Assembly (NCBI GenBank): GCA_938004315.1 | Contig: CALKWG010000350.1 | Span: 1 to 19,615, forward strand | Reading direction: 5' to 3' | DNA: 19,615 bases | DNA from: an uncultured Spirochaetaceae bacterium | Lineage (GTDB): Bacteria; Spirochaetota; Spirochaetia; Treponematales; UBA12059 | Shown: one piece after another, positions 1 through 6,289 of the stretch | How the letters are laid out: each line of letters opens with the position of its first letter | Numbering within the stretch: position 1 is the first letter of the stretch | Notes under the pieces: model-generated | Seen by the model: the letters and a program-made list of their open reading frames with translations, nothing else | What the model was told of the DNA's origin: nothing | Database searches by the model: none | Translations under genes and position numbers: made by a program

Positions 1-1
1 C

Positions 2-1267
2 GTCACGCCGGGCAACATGGCCATAGGGGCCTCGGCCTGGGTGAGCGACGCCTATAGGAGCGCGCTCTACATAGGCCGCGAGCTCTCCGCCCTGGGCATC
101 ACCATGAATTTCGCGCCGACGGTGGACCTGGCCACCCGCCCCGATTCGAGCATCATCGGCTCGCGCGCCTTCTCCGCGGATCCCATGCAGAGCGCCGTGC
201 TGGCCGCGGCTTGGACCCGCGGCATGGGCGACGCCGGCGTCGTGGCCACGGCTAAGCACTTCCCCGGCCACGGCGATACCGAGCTCGACTCGCACGGCGT
301 CCTGCCGGTCATAGACGCCGACGAGGAGGTCCTGTGGGACCGGGAGCTCGTGCCCTATCGCCTGCTCGTATCGGAGGGCGTCCCCGGCATCATGAGCGGG
401 CACCTCGCGTTTCCCACGATTACCGGCGGCGGCGAGCCCGCCTCGCTCTCGCCGCGGCTCATACAGGGGCTCCTTAGGGAGCGCATCGGCTTCGACGGCC
501 TCGTCATCACCGACGACCTCATGATGAGCGGCGCCGCGAGCCCCGGGGGCATGGCCGAGACCTGCGAACGCGCCATACGCGCGGGTAACGACATCCTTAT
601 GTTCTCCCGCACCTTAGGCATGAACGACGTCGAGTGGCGCACCCTCCTCTCGCTCTACCGGCGCGACGAAAGCTTCAGGGCCCGGGTCGACGAATCGGCG
701 CTGCGCGTGCTGCGCGCCAAGTTGCGTTGGCTCCTGCCCCGCGGCCAGGAGGGCCTTAGGCCCGTAGCCTCGCCCCAGGCGGCCTTCAGGCTGCCCGAGT
801 CCCGCGCCTTCTTCTTGGAGCAGGCCCGGCGCAGCGCGACGCTCGTGGGCTTACCGCTCGAGGACGGAGGGCCGCCCGGCCGCGTGCTCGCCGCCGGGCC
901 GTACGCCGATTTCTTCGCCTTCGCCACCGAAGCCTTCCCCGGCTCCGAGGGCTTCCGCTTCCCGCTGTCGCCGACCGAACGGGCGCCGGCCGCCGAGCTC
1001 GAGGCCTTCAGGGCAAGGCTCCGCGGCGTCGACTCCGTCGTGGTCTGCGTGGCCAATCCGGCCGGCGCGGCCTTCGCCCGTGAGGCCCTGCGCGCCGGCA
1101 AGCGGCTCTACGTCGTCTCTGTCATGAGCCCGATCTTCTCGGCGGAATTCGCCGAGCGGGCCTCGGTCGTGGCCGTCTACTCATCGTCGCAGGATTCGTT
1201 CCGCGCCGCCTTCGAGGTCCTAAGCGGGCGCTTGGAGCCGCGCGGGCGCCTCCCCGTCGTTCCTTAA
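2..1267 (+). CDS. GH3 family beta-N-acetylhexosaminidase (NagZ-like), 5' end outside window
   Basis: Glycoside hydrolase family 3 enzyme that removes terminal beta-linked N-acetylglucosamine, likely from muropeptides or chitin-type sugars. The reading frame is open from base 2, and the residues before the first visible Met (17-19) read VTPGN, matching the family's PGNMA segment, so the true start lies upstream. Counting from that Met, the KHFPGHG loop is at 80-86, followed by the Asp-Ser-His (91-93) that in NagZ-type enzymes supplies the acid/base dyad. The ITDDLMM segment (164-170) carries the nucleophile Asp. The part after about residue 250 is a GH3 C-terminal alpha/beta domain ending in GRLPV, so this is the two-domain Bacillus-type layout rather than the short E. 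coli form. Export cannot be judged because the N-terminus is missing. The next gene starts 4 nt after the stop. Confidence 0.9.
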   Translation, partial: VTPGNMAIGASAWVSDAYRSALYIGRELSALGITMNFAPTVDLATRPDSSIIGSRAFSADPMQSAVLAAAWTRGMGDAGVVATAKHFPGHGDTELDSHGVLPVIDADEEVLWDRELVPYRLLVSEGVPGIMSGHLAFPTITGGGEPASLSPRLIQGLLRERIGFDGLVITDDLMMSGAASPGGMAETCERAIRAGNDILMFSRTLGMNDVEWRTLLSLYRRDESFRARVDESALRVLRAKLRWLLPRGQEGLRPVASPQAAFRLPESRAFFLEQARRSATLVGLPLEDGGPPGRVLAAGPYADFFAFATEAFPGSEGFRFPLSPTERAPAAELEAFRARLRGVDSVVVCVANPAGAAFAREALRAGKRLYVVSVMSPIFSAEFAERASVVAVYSSSQDSFRAAFEVLSGRLEPRGRLPVVP

Positions 1268-1271
1268 GGCC

Positions 1272-2135
1272 ATGGCCGGCTGCGGGGCATGGCGAAGGGC
1301 GCGGCGCGCCGACGAGGCTGCCGTTCGGGCGTTCGTCCGGGGGCGCGAGGCGTTCGCCGCCGGCTTCGCCGGGCGGATTCGAGCGCCCGACGGGCGGCTG
1401 CGCCTGCCCGCGCGCCCCGGCGGGCTCTACGCGTCAGTAGGCGAGGGCGGCTCGCTCGGCGGGCTCTGCTATTTCGGCGCCGGCCGTTCCGTCCTGCCGC
1501 TCTTCGCGCGGCCGTCGGCCGCCGATGCCTCGGGCCTGGGCGATCTGGCCGCGGCCCTACGCTTCCGCCCTGCGGCCTGCGTCGGGCTCGCCGACGCGGT
1601 GGACGCGCTCGAGGACGAGTGCGCCTGGGAGCCGCCGATACGGCAACGTTACCGAGCCATGAGCCTGGATCCGGGCGATTATAGTCCGTCCGGCTTCGAC
1701 CGAGGCCTCGAGCTCAGGCGGGCGACGCTCGGCGACCTCGAAGGCCTGTTCCCACTGGCCTGCGCCTACGAGCGCGAGGAGGTCCTCTCAGCCCTGCATA
1801 GCTTCGATCCGGCCGCCGCCAAGGCGACGCAGCTCCGCGCCCTCCATGAACACCGGGTCTACCTCGCCATGGAGCGCGGGCGGATCGTGGGCCGCGCCCA
1901 AACGAACGCCCGGGGCTGGGAACGCGATCAGATCGGCGGCGTCTTCGTGCTCCCCGAGCTGCGCGGGCGCGGCATAGGCCGGGCCGTAGTCCAAGCCCTG
2001 CTGTCAGAGATATTCGCCGAGGGGCGCGGCGCGGCGCTCTTCGTCAAGGACGGAAACGAGGCCGCCCGGAGCTTGTATGGGGGCCTGGGCTTCAGGGACG
2101 AGGGGCCGTTCCGCGTCGACTATTTTTCAGGTTGA
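1272..2135 (+). CDS. GNAT family N-acetyltransferase, two-part
   Basis: Acetyl-CoA-dependent N-acyltransferase of unknown substrate, 287 aa. The C-terminal half (about 146-287) is a normal GNAT domain: the acetyl-CoA pyrophosphate loop reads VLPELRGRGIGRAVV at about 226-240, and a later Asn-x-x-Ala-x-x-Leu-Tyr...GF stretch is the usual GNAT motif B. The N-terminal half (1-145) is rich in Ala/Gly/Arg and may be a degenerate second GNAT fold; I do not recognise it. It starts 4 nt after the GH3 stop with no properly spaced Shine-Dalgarno, so translational coupling is likely. The pairing with a GH3 amino-sugar hydrolase permits, but does not prove, a role in amino-sugar or peptidoglycan recycling. 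Its 3' end overlaps the convergent DapF-like gene by 16 bp. Confidence 0.85.
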   Translation: MAGCGAWRRARRADEAAVRAFVRGREAFAAGFAGRIRAPDGRLRLPARPGGLYASVGEGGSLGGLCYFGAGRSVLPLFARPSAADASGLGDLAAALRFRPAACVGLADAVDALEDECAWEPPIRQRYRAMSLDPGDYSPSGFDRGLELRRATLGDLEGLFPLACAYEREEVLSALHSFDPAAAKATQLRALHEHRVYLAMERGRIVGRAQTNARGWERDQIGGVFVLPELRGRGIGRAVVQALLSEIFAEGRGAALFVKDGNEAARSLYGGLGFRDEGPFRVDYFSG

Positions 2136-2875
2136 AGGTCGCCCGCCCAGAACTCGCCCCGGATGACGTAGACGGCGACCGCGGCGGCGTAGGCCTCGCC
2201 GTCCTCCAAGAGCTGGGCCAGCACCGATTCGCCCCGCCATTCGACCGAGGCCTCTCGGTCGGCCAGGCCCGCCTCGTGGGCGGCCGTCAAGGCGACGGCG
2301 GCGGCCAAGAGCCCGTCCTCGCCGGGGCGGCTCATGACGATGCGCGATCGCGATATCACGCCGGCTTCGAGCGAGCTCGGTCGCCGCCCGTCGGCTTCGC
2401 GCCCGGGGCGCGCCTGCCGGCGCCGAAGCGGCTCGCCGTCGGCCAGGACGAGGCGCAGCTCGCGTCCCATGGCGCGCGCCGTGAAGCCGCCGCGGGCTCG
2501 GTTAAGCTCGACGCGCCCTAGGCCTACGCCCAGGCTCTGGGAATCCAGGGCGAAGGCCTCGCGCTCGCCCTCGCGCGCCATGATCCGTACGGCGTCGCCG
2601 TCGGCCAGGCCGTTGTCGAAGGCCCAGCGCGCGGCGCAGAGTATCGCCGAAGGCGACAGGGGACAGGCCTCGCCGCGGGCGTCCCAGGAGCGGGCGAGGA
2701 GGGGGGCTCCCGCGCCCTCGAGGACGACGAGGCCGCGGGCGGCGGCGCCGCGCGATCGGTGGCAGAGTACCTTAGCGCAGGCGGCCCAGTCGGGGTCGGC
2801 CCCCGCGGCGCCCCGGCGGTCGACGATCAGCCAGGCGTCGTCGCAGACGCGGAGCTTGGTAAAGCGAAGGTCCAT
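2120..2875 (-). CDS. Diaminopimelate-epimerase-fold protein lacking catalytic cysteines
   Basis: 251 aa. It resembles DapF along its whole length: the start (FTKLRVCDDAWLIVD) matches the DapF opening FTKMHGxGNDFVxID; 64-86 aligns with the first active-site segment ([21 protein letters not shown] type); 94-122 matches the VRI...VxxG stretch; and 211-241 matches the closing strand ending in RGEF. The key positions are changed. The first catalytic Cys is Ser74 and the GNG after it is Pro-Ser-Ala. At the second site the CGTGA motif is replaced by a GEDGLLAAA-type stretch (about 185-193). Racemase chemistry by the normal two-Cys mechanism is therefore unlikely; a binding or regulatory role is inference. 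It is divergent from rnhB. A weak -10 (TAAGCT on the minus strand, 2883-2888) lies 7 nt before the ATG. Alternative: another PhzF/DapF-superfamily member with different chemistry. Confidence 0.75.
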   Translation of the reverse strand: MDLRFTKLRVCDDAWLIVDRRGAAGADPDWAACAKVLCHRSRGAAARGLVVLEGAGAPLLARSWDARGEACPLSPSAILCAARWAFDNGLADGDAVRIMAREGEREAFALDSQSLGVGLGRVELNRARGGFTARAMGRELRLVLADGEPLRRRQARPGREADGRRPSSLEAGVISRSRIVMSRPGEDGLLAAAVALTAAHEAGLADREASVEWRGESVLAQLLEDGEAYAAAVAVYVIRGEFWAGDLQPEK

Positions 2876-2940
2876 GCCCTAGAGCTTAGCCCGGCCCGGC
2901 CGCGCCCGTCCAGGCTGGGAGCGGGCCCGGGCGCCGCGCC

Positions 2941-2960
2941 GTTCGGCGTGGACGCCGAAC
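2941..2960. promoter_or_regulatory. Perfect 8-bp dyad between divergent genes
   Basis: GTTCGGCGTGGACGCCGAAC: two 8-base arms around TGGA, placed between the DapF-like gene (-) and rnhB (+), just upstream of the putative rnhB -10 box. It could be a regulator site or a short RNA hairpin; there is no T-run on either side, so it is not an obvious terminator. Confidence 0.4.
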
Positions 2961-2972
2961 GAGGGCGCATGC

Positions 2973-2978
2973 TACGAT
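2973..2978 (+). promoter_or_regulatory. Candidate -10 box of rnhB (leaderless)
   Basis: TACGAT ends 7 nt before the rnhB ATG (2986), and no Shine-Dalgarno is visible there. No good -35 lies 17 nt upstream, so this rests on the -10 and on the same spacing seen at other genes in the window. Confidence 0.35.
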
Positions 2979-2985
2979 CGCAGCC

Positions 2986-3588
2986 ATGCGAGCGCAGGGC
3001 GAGCTATTCGAATGCGAGGTCCACGGCCCCGTCTGCGGCCTGGACGAAGCCGGGCGCGGCCCCCTGGCGGGGCCGGTCTGCGCGGCCGCCGTGGTTCTGC
3101 CGCCCGACTTCCCCGTCGAGCTCCTAAACGATTCCAAAAAACTCTCGAAGGCGGCCCGGGAGCGGGCGCTCGCCCGGATACTCGAGCTCTGCGATTACGG
3201 CGTCGGCTGGGCCTGGCCGCATGAGATCGACGAGATCAACATCCTGAACGCGTCGATGCTGGCCATGAAGCGGGCCTTCGAACTCCTTTCATGCACGCCG
3301 GGCCTGGCCTTGGTGGACGGCAACCGGTGCCCCGAGCTTCCGTGCATGCGACGGGCGATCGTCAAGGGCGACGCCACCGAGCCGCCCATCATGGCCGCCT
3401 CCATCCTAGCCAAGGAGGCGCGCGACCGCCTCATGGAGCGTTACGACTGGCTGTATCCGGAGTACGGCTATGCGCGCCATAAGGGCTACCCCTCGGCGGC
3501 CCATCGCGAGCTCTGCCGCCGCTTAGGCCCTTCGCCCATACAACGCCAGAGCTTCAGCTATTCCAAAGGCGGCCCCGATGCGCCATGA
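2986..3588 (+). CDS. rnhB: Ribonuclease HII
   Basis: Endonuclease that cuts the RNA strand of RNA/DNA hybrids and single ribonucleotides in DNA, needing Mg or Mn. 200 aa, the usual family length. All motifs are present: GLDEAGRGPLAGP with the metal ligands Asp20 and Glu21, NDSKKLS (49-54), the VDGN motif with Asp111, ASILAKEARDR with Asp147, and the Y-x-x-HKGYPS segment that closes the active site. The chosen ATG leaves the normal short N-terminus before the first motif. The PHP gene begins 9 nt after the stop, so the two form an operon. No Shine-Dalgarno is evident; the mRNA may be leaderless. Confidence 0.97.
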   Translation: MRAQGELFECEVHGPVCGLDEAGRGPLAGPVCAAAVVLPPDFPVELLNDSKKLSKAARERALARILELCDYGVGWAWPHEIDEINILNASMLAMKRAFELLSCTPGLALVDGNRCPELPCMRRAIVKGDATEPPIMAASILAKEARDRLMERYDWLYPEYGYARHKGYPSAAHRELCRRLGPSPIQRQSFSYSKGGPDAP

Positions 3589-3597
3589 TAGAGACCG

Positions 3598-4428
3598 ATG
3601 ATAGACCTTCATACCCACAGCGACGCGAGCGACGGGGCCTACTCTCCCACGGCTTTGCTCGAGAAAGCGGCCGCCGAGGGCCTTTCGGCCTTGGCCCTGA
3701 CCGATCACGATAGCCTATCCGGCCTGGACGAGGCGCGCGCCGCGGCCGAGCGGCTGGGCCTGCGTTTCGTCGCCGGCATAGAAATCGAGATCGCCTTCGC
3801 GCCGGGCGAATTCCATCTCCTGGGCTTGGACTTCGCCGAGCCCCGGGAAGCCTTGCGGGAGGCGGCGGAGGAGCTCGCGCGTTCGCGCGATGATCGCAAT
3901 CGAGCGGTCTTCGAGCGCATGGCCGAGCTGGGGCTCGAGCTCGACTACGACGCGTTCAAGGAAGAGCAGGGTACCGGCATGATCGGCCGCCCGCATATCG
4001 CCGAGCTCATGGCTAGACGGGGCGTGGTGCGTTCTAAGCAAGAGGCCTTCGACCGCTACCTGGCTAAGGGCCGCCCCATGTTCGTCCAGAAAGCCTGCCT
4101 GGACCTCGGGCGCGCGCTTAAGGCCATCCGTTCGTCGGGGGGCCTGGCTTTCGTAGCCCATCCGCTCTCGCTCTTCGTCAGCTGGACGAGGATGCGCTCG
4201 CTCATGGCCGAATGGAAGGAGCTCGGCATAGACGGGATCGAGGCCTGGCATCCTACGGCCCGCGTCGTCGACTGCGAGCGCCTAGAGGCCATGGGCAAGG
4301 AATTCGGCTTGAAAATCAGCGCCGGCAGCGATTACCACGGGCCGTCGCGGCCCGAGCGCAGCCTGGGGCGCACGGCCGGCGGCCGCGCGATAGGCGAATC
4401 GTACCTGGCCGCGCTCGATCGAGGCTAA
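3598..4428 (+). CDS. PHP-domain phosphoesterase (RNase AM / YciV-TrpH type)
   Basis: 276 aa metal-dependent phosphoesterase of the PHP superfamily. Relatives of this size include E. coli RNase AM (YciV), a 5'-3' exoribonuclease that trims rRNA 5' ends, and 3',5'-bisphosphate nucleotidases. The metal ligands are in the expected order: DLHTHSDASDG (His5, His7, Asp12), TDHD (35-38), Glu62 or Glu64 in GIEIE, GRPHIAE (His133), VAHP (His188) and GSDYHG (Asp245, His247). It follows rnhB by 9 nt, so both operon members act on RNA or nucleotide ends. The exact substrate cannot be decided from sequence. The ATG at 3598 is preferred because it puts the first metal motif at residue 3, as usual. Confidence 0.92.
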   Translation: MIDLHTHSDASDGAYSPTALLEKAAAEGLSALALTDHDSLSGLDEARAAAERLGLRFVAGIEIEIAFAPGEFHLLGLDFAEPREALREAAEELARSRDDRNRAVFERMAELGLELDYDAFKEEQGTGMIGRPHIAELMARRGVVRSKQEAFDRYLAKGRPMFVQKACLDLGRALKAIRSSGGLAFVAHPLSLFVSWTRMRSLMAEWKELGIDGIEAWHPTARVVDCERLEAMGKEFGLKISAGSDYHGPSRPERSLGRTAGGRAIGESYLAALDRG

Positions 4429-4468
4429 AGCCTTTAACGCCAGCCTCCGCTTGTCGGCCGCGGGCCGT

Positions 4469-4894
4469 TCAGCCTTTACGGCAGCCTGAGCAGCCGAGCA
4501 CGTGGACGTGCCGCCGGTTGGCCCGCTCGAAATAGCGCGCTATGAGATAGCCGCCGCGCGGGACGACCTTCTGGCAGACGGGGCAGGCCCGCTGGTATTC
4601 GGTGTTATCGGGGAAGCAGTAGGGGCAGCCGTAGACGTGCATGATGCGCTCGGCGCCCTTCTGCCCGTAGAGCTTGGACTTCACGAGCATGCCCGGCGCC
4701 AGCTTCTCGGCGCAGACGGGGCAGCTCCGCACGCCTACGCCCTTCTCGCGCTCCTGGCCTTCGCCGTCGCTCTTAAAGCGCGGGCGTTCGCGCTCGGCCC
4801 GACGCGCCGCCGGCCGGTAGATCAAGGCCCACACGAGCCAAAGTAGGAAGGCGGCTATGCCCGAGAGCGCGGCTACGAAGGCGAGATCGATCAT
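4469..4894 (-). CDS. Membrane-anchored protein with two zinc-ribbon-like units
   Basis: 141 aa, function unknown. Residues 4-26 form one strong transmembrane helix (positive residues follow, so the C-terminus is probably cytoplasmic). A charged linker runs to about 55. Two tandem copies of the same unit follow: CPVC (58-61) ... HVYGCPYC (86-93), and CPVC (104-107) ... HVLGCSGC (131-138). The spacing between the paired cysteines is alike in both (about 28 residues), and eight cysteines can bind two zinc ions. Each half also has a conserved basic/aromatic stretch before the HVxGC motif. I do not recognise the family; zinc binding is inference from the Cys pairs. It is divergent from rsmI and convergent with the PHP gene. 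Its ATG lies 6 nt after a TATACT -10 box, without a Shine-Dalgarno. Confidence 0.8.
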   Translation of the reverse strand: MIDLAFVAALSGIAAFLLWLVWALIYRPAARRAERERPRFKSDGEGQEREKGVGVRSCPVCAEKLAPGMLVKSKLYGQKGAERIMHVYGCPYCFPDNTEYQRACPVCQKVVPRGGYLIARYFERANRRHVHVLGCSGCRKG

Positions 4895-4900
4895 TCGTCT

Positions 4901-4909
4901 AGTATAGCA
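4901..4909 (-). promoter_or_regulatory. Extended -10 promoter of the zinc-ribbon gene
   Basis: On the minus strand it reads TG-c-TATACT, an extended -10 element with 5 of 6 matches to TATAAT. It ends 6 nt before the ATG at 4894, which places the transcript start at or next to the start codon. No good -35 is seen, as is common with extended -10 promoters. Confidence 0.6.
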
Positions 4910-4978
4910 TAGCCCCGGGCCCGCCGTCGCCGCCGAATCTCATGAGGCGACCGCCGAGCCATCGCGAGGCGAACGCCC

Positions 4979-5007
4979 TTTACAGCCGCCGGCCCGCCGC
5001 CCATAAT
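4979..5007 (+). promoter_or_regulatory. Sigma-70 promoter of rsmI
   Basis: TTTACA (4979-4984), a 17-nt spacer, then CATAAT (5002-5007). The expected transcript start is at about 5014-5015, that is, at the ATG chosen for rsmI, so the mRNA should be leaderless. This also argues against the earlier ATG at 5006, which overlaps the -10 box. Confidence 0.7.
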
Positions 5008-5014
5008 GATCCGC

Positions 5015-5845
5015 ATGGCGATCCTGTACATGGTGGCGACGCCCATCGGCAACCTTGAAGACATAACCCTGCGCGCCGTCCGTACGCTCGGCGAGGTGCA
5101 TACCGTCGCCTGCGAGGACACGCGCCACACCTTGAAGCTCCTAAACCACCTCGGCCTGAAGAAGCCGCTCGTCGCCTGCTACGCCTACGACGAGGAGCGC
5201 GGTTCGGCCCGGGTCGTCGCGCTGCTCGACGAGGGCAAGGACGTGGCCTATTGCTCGGACGCCGGGACGCCGGGCGTAAGCGATCCCGGCGTCATGCTCG
5301 TCGCCATGGCCCGCGAGGCCGGCCATCGGGTGGTCCCCATACCGGGCCCGAGCGCGCTCACGGCCCTGGCCTCGGCCGCCGGCGTCTACTGCAAGGCCTT
5401 TACCTTCGACGGCTTCCCCTCGCCCAAGCCCGGACGCCGCCGGAGCCGGGTGGCCGAGCTCATGGCCCGCGAGGAAGCCTTCGTGATGTACGAGAGCCCC
5501 CACCGCGTGGCCAGGCTCCTGGCCGACGTAGCCTCGGTCGATCCCGCGCGTCGCGTCTGCGTGGGCCGCGAGCTTACGAAACTGCACGAGGATATACGCG
5601 CGGGAAGCGCCGAGGAGCTTAGCCAATCCTACGCGGCCGCGGGCGAGGTCAAGGGCGAACTGGCCGTGCTGGTCGCCGGGCTCTCTAAAAAAGAGGCCAG
5701 GGAGCTGGCGCGGGCCGACGAGGCGGCCGGCGAGGGGCGCGACGAGCCGGCCGAGGGCGACCAAGCATCGGGCGACGGGACGGAATCGGAGGCCGGGGCG
5801 CGGCAGCGGGCGGGCCGGGCCGGCAAGAAAAGGCCCCGGCGCTAA
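5015..5845 (+). CDS. rsmI: 16S rRNA (cytidine1402-2'-O)-methyltransferase RsmI
   Basis: SAM-dependent enzyme that 2'-O-methylates C1402 of 16S rRNA in the decoding centre. 276 aa from the start used here. Family motifs: the opening LYMVATPIGNLEDIT (4-18), CEDTRHT (33-39), SDAGTPGVSDPG (81-92), GPSALTALASAAG, DGFPSPKPGRR, YESPHR and GRELTKLHE. The Met at 5015 is preferred over 5006 because the family opens one residue before the first strand and because the -10 box covers 5006. After GLSKKEA the protein carries an extra tail of about 48 residues, acidic then basic, ending in KKRPRR; it looks disordered and is not part of the tetrapyrrole-methylase fold. Confidence 0.95.
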   Translation: MAILYMVATPIGNLEDITLRAVRTLGEVHTVACEDTRHTLKLLNHLGLKKPLVACYAYDEERGSARVVALLDEGKDVAYCSDAGTPGVSDPGVMLVAMAREAGHRVVPIPGPSALTALASAAGVYCKAFTFDGFPSPKPGRRRSRVAELMAREEAFVMYESPHRVARLLADVASVDPARRVCVGRELTKLHEDIRAGSAEELSQSYAAAGEVKGELAVLVAGLSKKEARELARADEAAGEGRDEPAEGDQASGDGTESEAGARQRAGRAGKKRPRR

Positions 5846-5849
5846 ATGC

Positions 5850-5878
5850 TTGCTACGAGGGCGAAAAAAGCGTAAACT
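5850..5878 (+). promoter_or_regulatory. Candidate sigma-70 promoter ahead of flgM-like gene
   Basis: TTGCTA (5850-5855), 17-nt spacer, TAAACT (5873-5878), starting just after the rsmI stop. It overlaps the -35 of the sigma-28-like promoter, so the two would compete or serve different conditions. Confidence 0.45.
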
Positions 5879-5900
5879 AATCTCAGGCGGGTGCCGATAT
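5873..5900 (+). promoter_or_regulatory. Sigma-28 (flagellar) type promoter
   Basis: TAAA (5873-5876), 16 nt, GCCGATAT (5893-5900). The flagellar sigma-28 consensus is TAAA-N15-GCCGATAA, so the -10 matches 7 of 8 and the spacing is one base longer. It stands 30 nt before the start of a FlgM-like gene, the classic target of this sigma factor. Confidence 0.6.
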
Positions 5901-5930
5901 TCTTGATGAGAGAAAGGCAGGAGCTGTCCG

Positions 5931-6209
5931 ATGACCATAGATAGACTGAACCCGATAGACCCCATACAGCCCAAGAGGACCGGCGGCGCCGCCCGCGTCG
6001 ACCGAGGGTCCAGGAGCGATTCCGTCAGTCTGTCCGCGGAAGCCCGCGAGAAGGCCGAGCTCTTCTCCGCCATCGAGCTGGCCAAGGCCGCCCCCGACGA
6101 GCGGGCCGACCGCATCGCCGAGCTGCGCGCCAAGATCAACGACCCGGACTACATCAACGACGCCATACTCTCCGCCACCGCCGACCGCATCCTGGATCAG
6201 CTTCTCTAA
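5931..6209 (+). CDS. FlgM-like anti-sigma-28 factor
   Basis: 92 aa, the usual FlgM size. In known systems FlgM binds and blocks the flagellar sigma factor until the hook is finished, then is exported through it. The first 55 residues are polar and probably disordered, with SVSLSAEAREKAEL (31-44) matching the middle of FlgM proteins. Residues 57-92 (ERADRIAELRAKINDPDYI ... ADRILDQLL) match the sigma-binding half: the R-x-x-x-L-x-x-x-I ... P/G-x-Y pattern and the final helix. The sigma-28-like promoter upstream supports the call. A Shine-Dalgarno (AGGAG) sits 8 nt before the ATG, and the gene has its own terminator, so it is monocistronic. I leave the symbol blank because small FlgM-like proteins diverge widely. 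Confidence 0.75.
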   Translation: MTIDRLNPIDPIQPKRTGGAARVDRGSRSDSVSLSAEAREKAELFSAIELAKAAPDERADRIAELRAKINDPDYINDAILSATADRILDQLL

Positions 6210-6239
6210 GCTCAGCGGGGCGACCTATCGAATCGTACG

Positions 6240-6268
6240 GGCGGAAGGCGGCTTCCGCCTTTTCTTTT
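6240..6268 (+). terminator. Intrinsic terminator after flgM-like gene
   Basis: Stem GGCGGAAG / CTTCCGCC (8 bp, perfect) around loop GCGG, followed by TTTTCTTTT. It lies 30 nt after the flgM-like stop and 21 nt before the next ATG, so the ADH-like gene either has a promoter I cannot see or is expressed by read-through (attenuation). Confidence 0.85.
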
Positions 6269-6289
6269 ACCGGATAGAGGTGCATCGCC

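Noticed and set aside
2334..2882. 182-codon plus-strand frame opposite the DapF-like gene
   Set aside because: Arg/Ser/Pro-rich with no recognisable domain, whereas the minus-strand protein aligns to DapF throughout.
5006..5014. Earlier ATG for rsmI at 5006
   Set aside because: It overlaps the -10 box and adds residues not seen at the family N-terminus.
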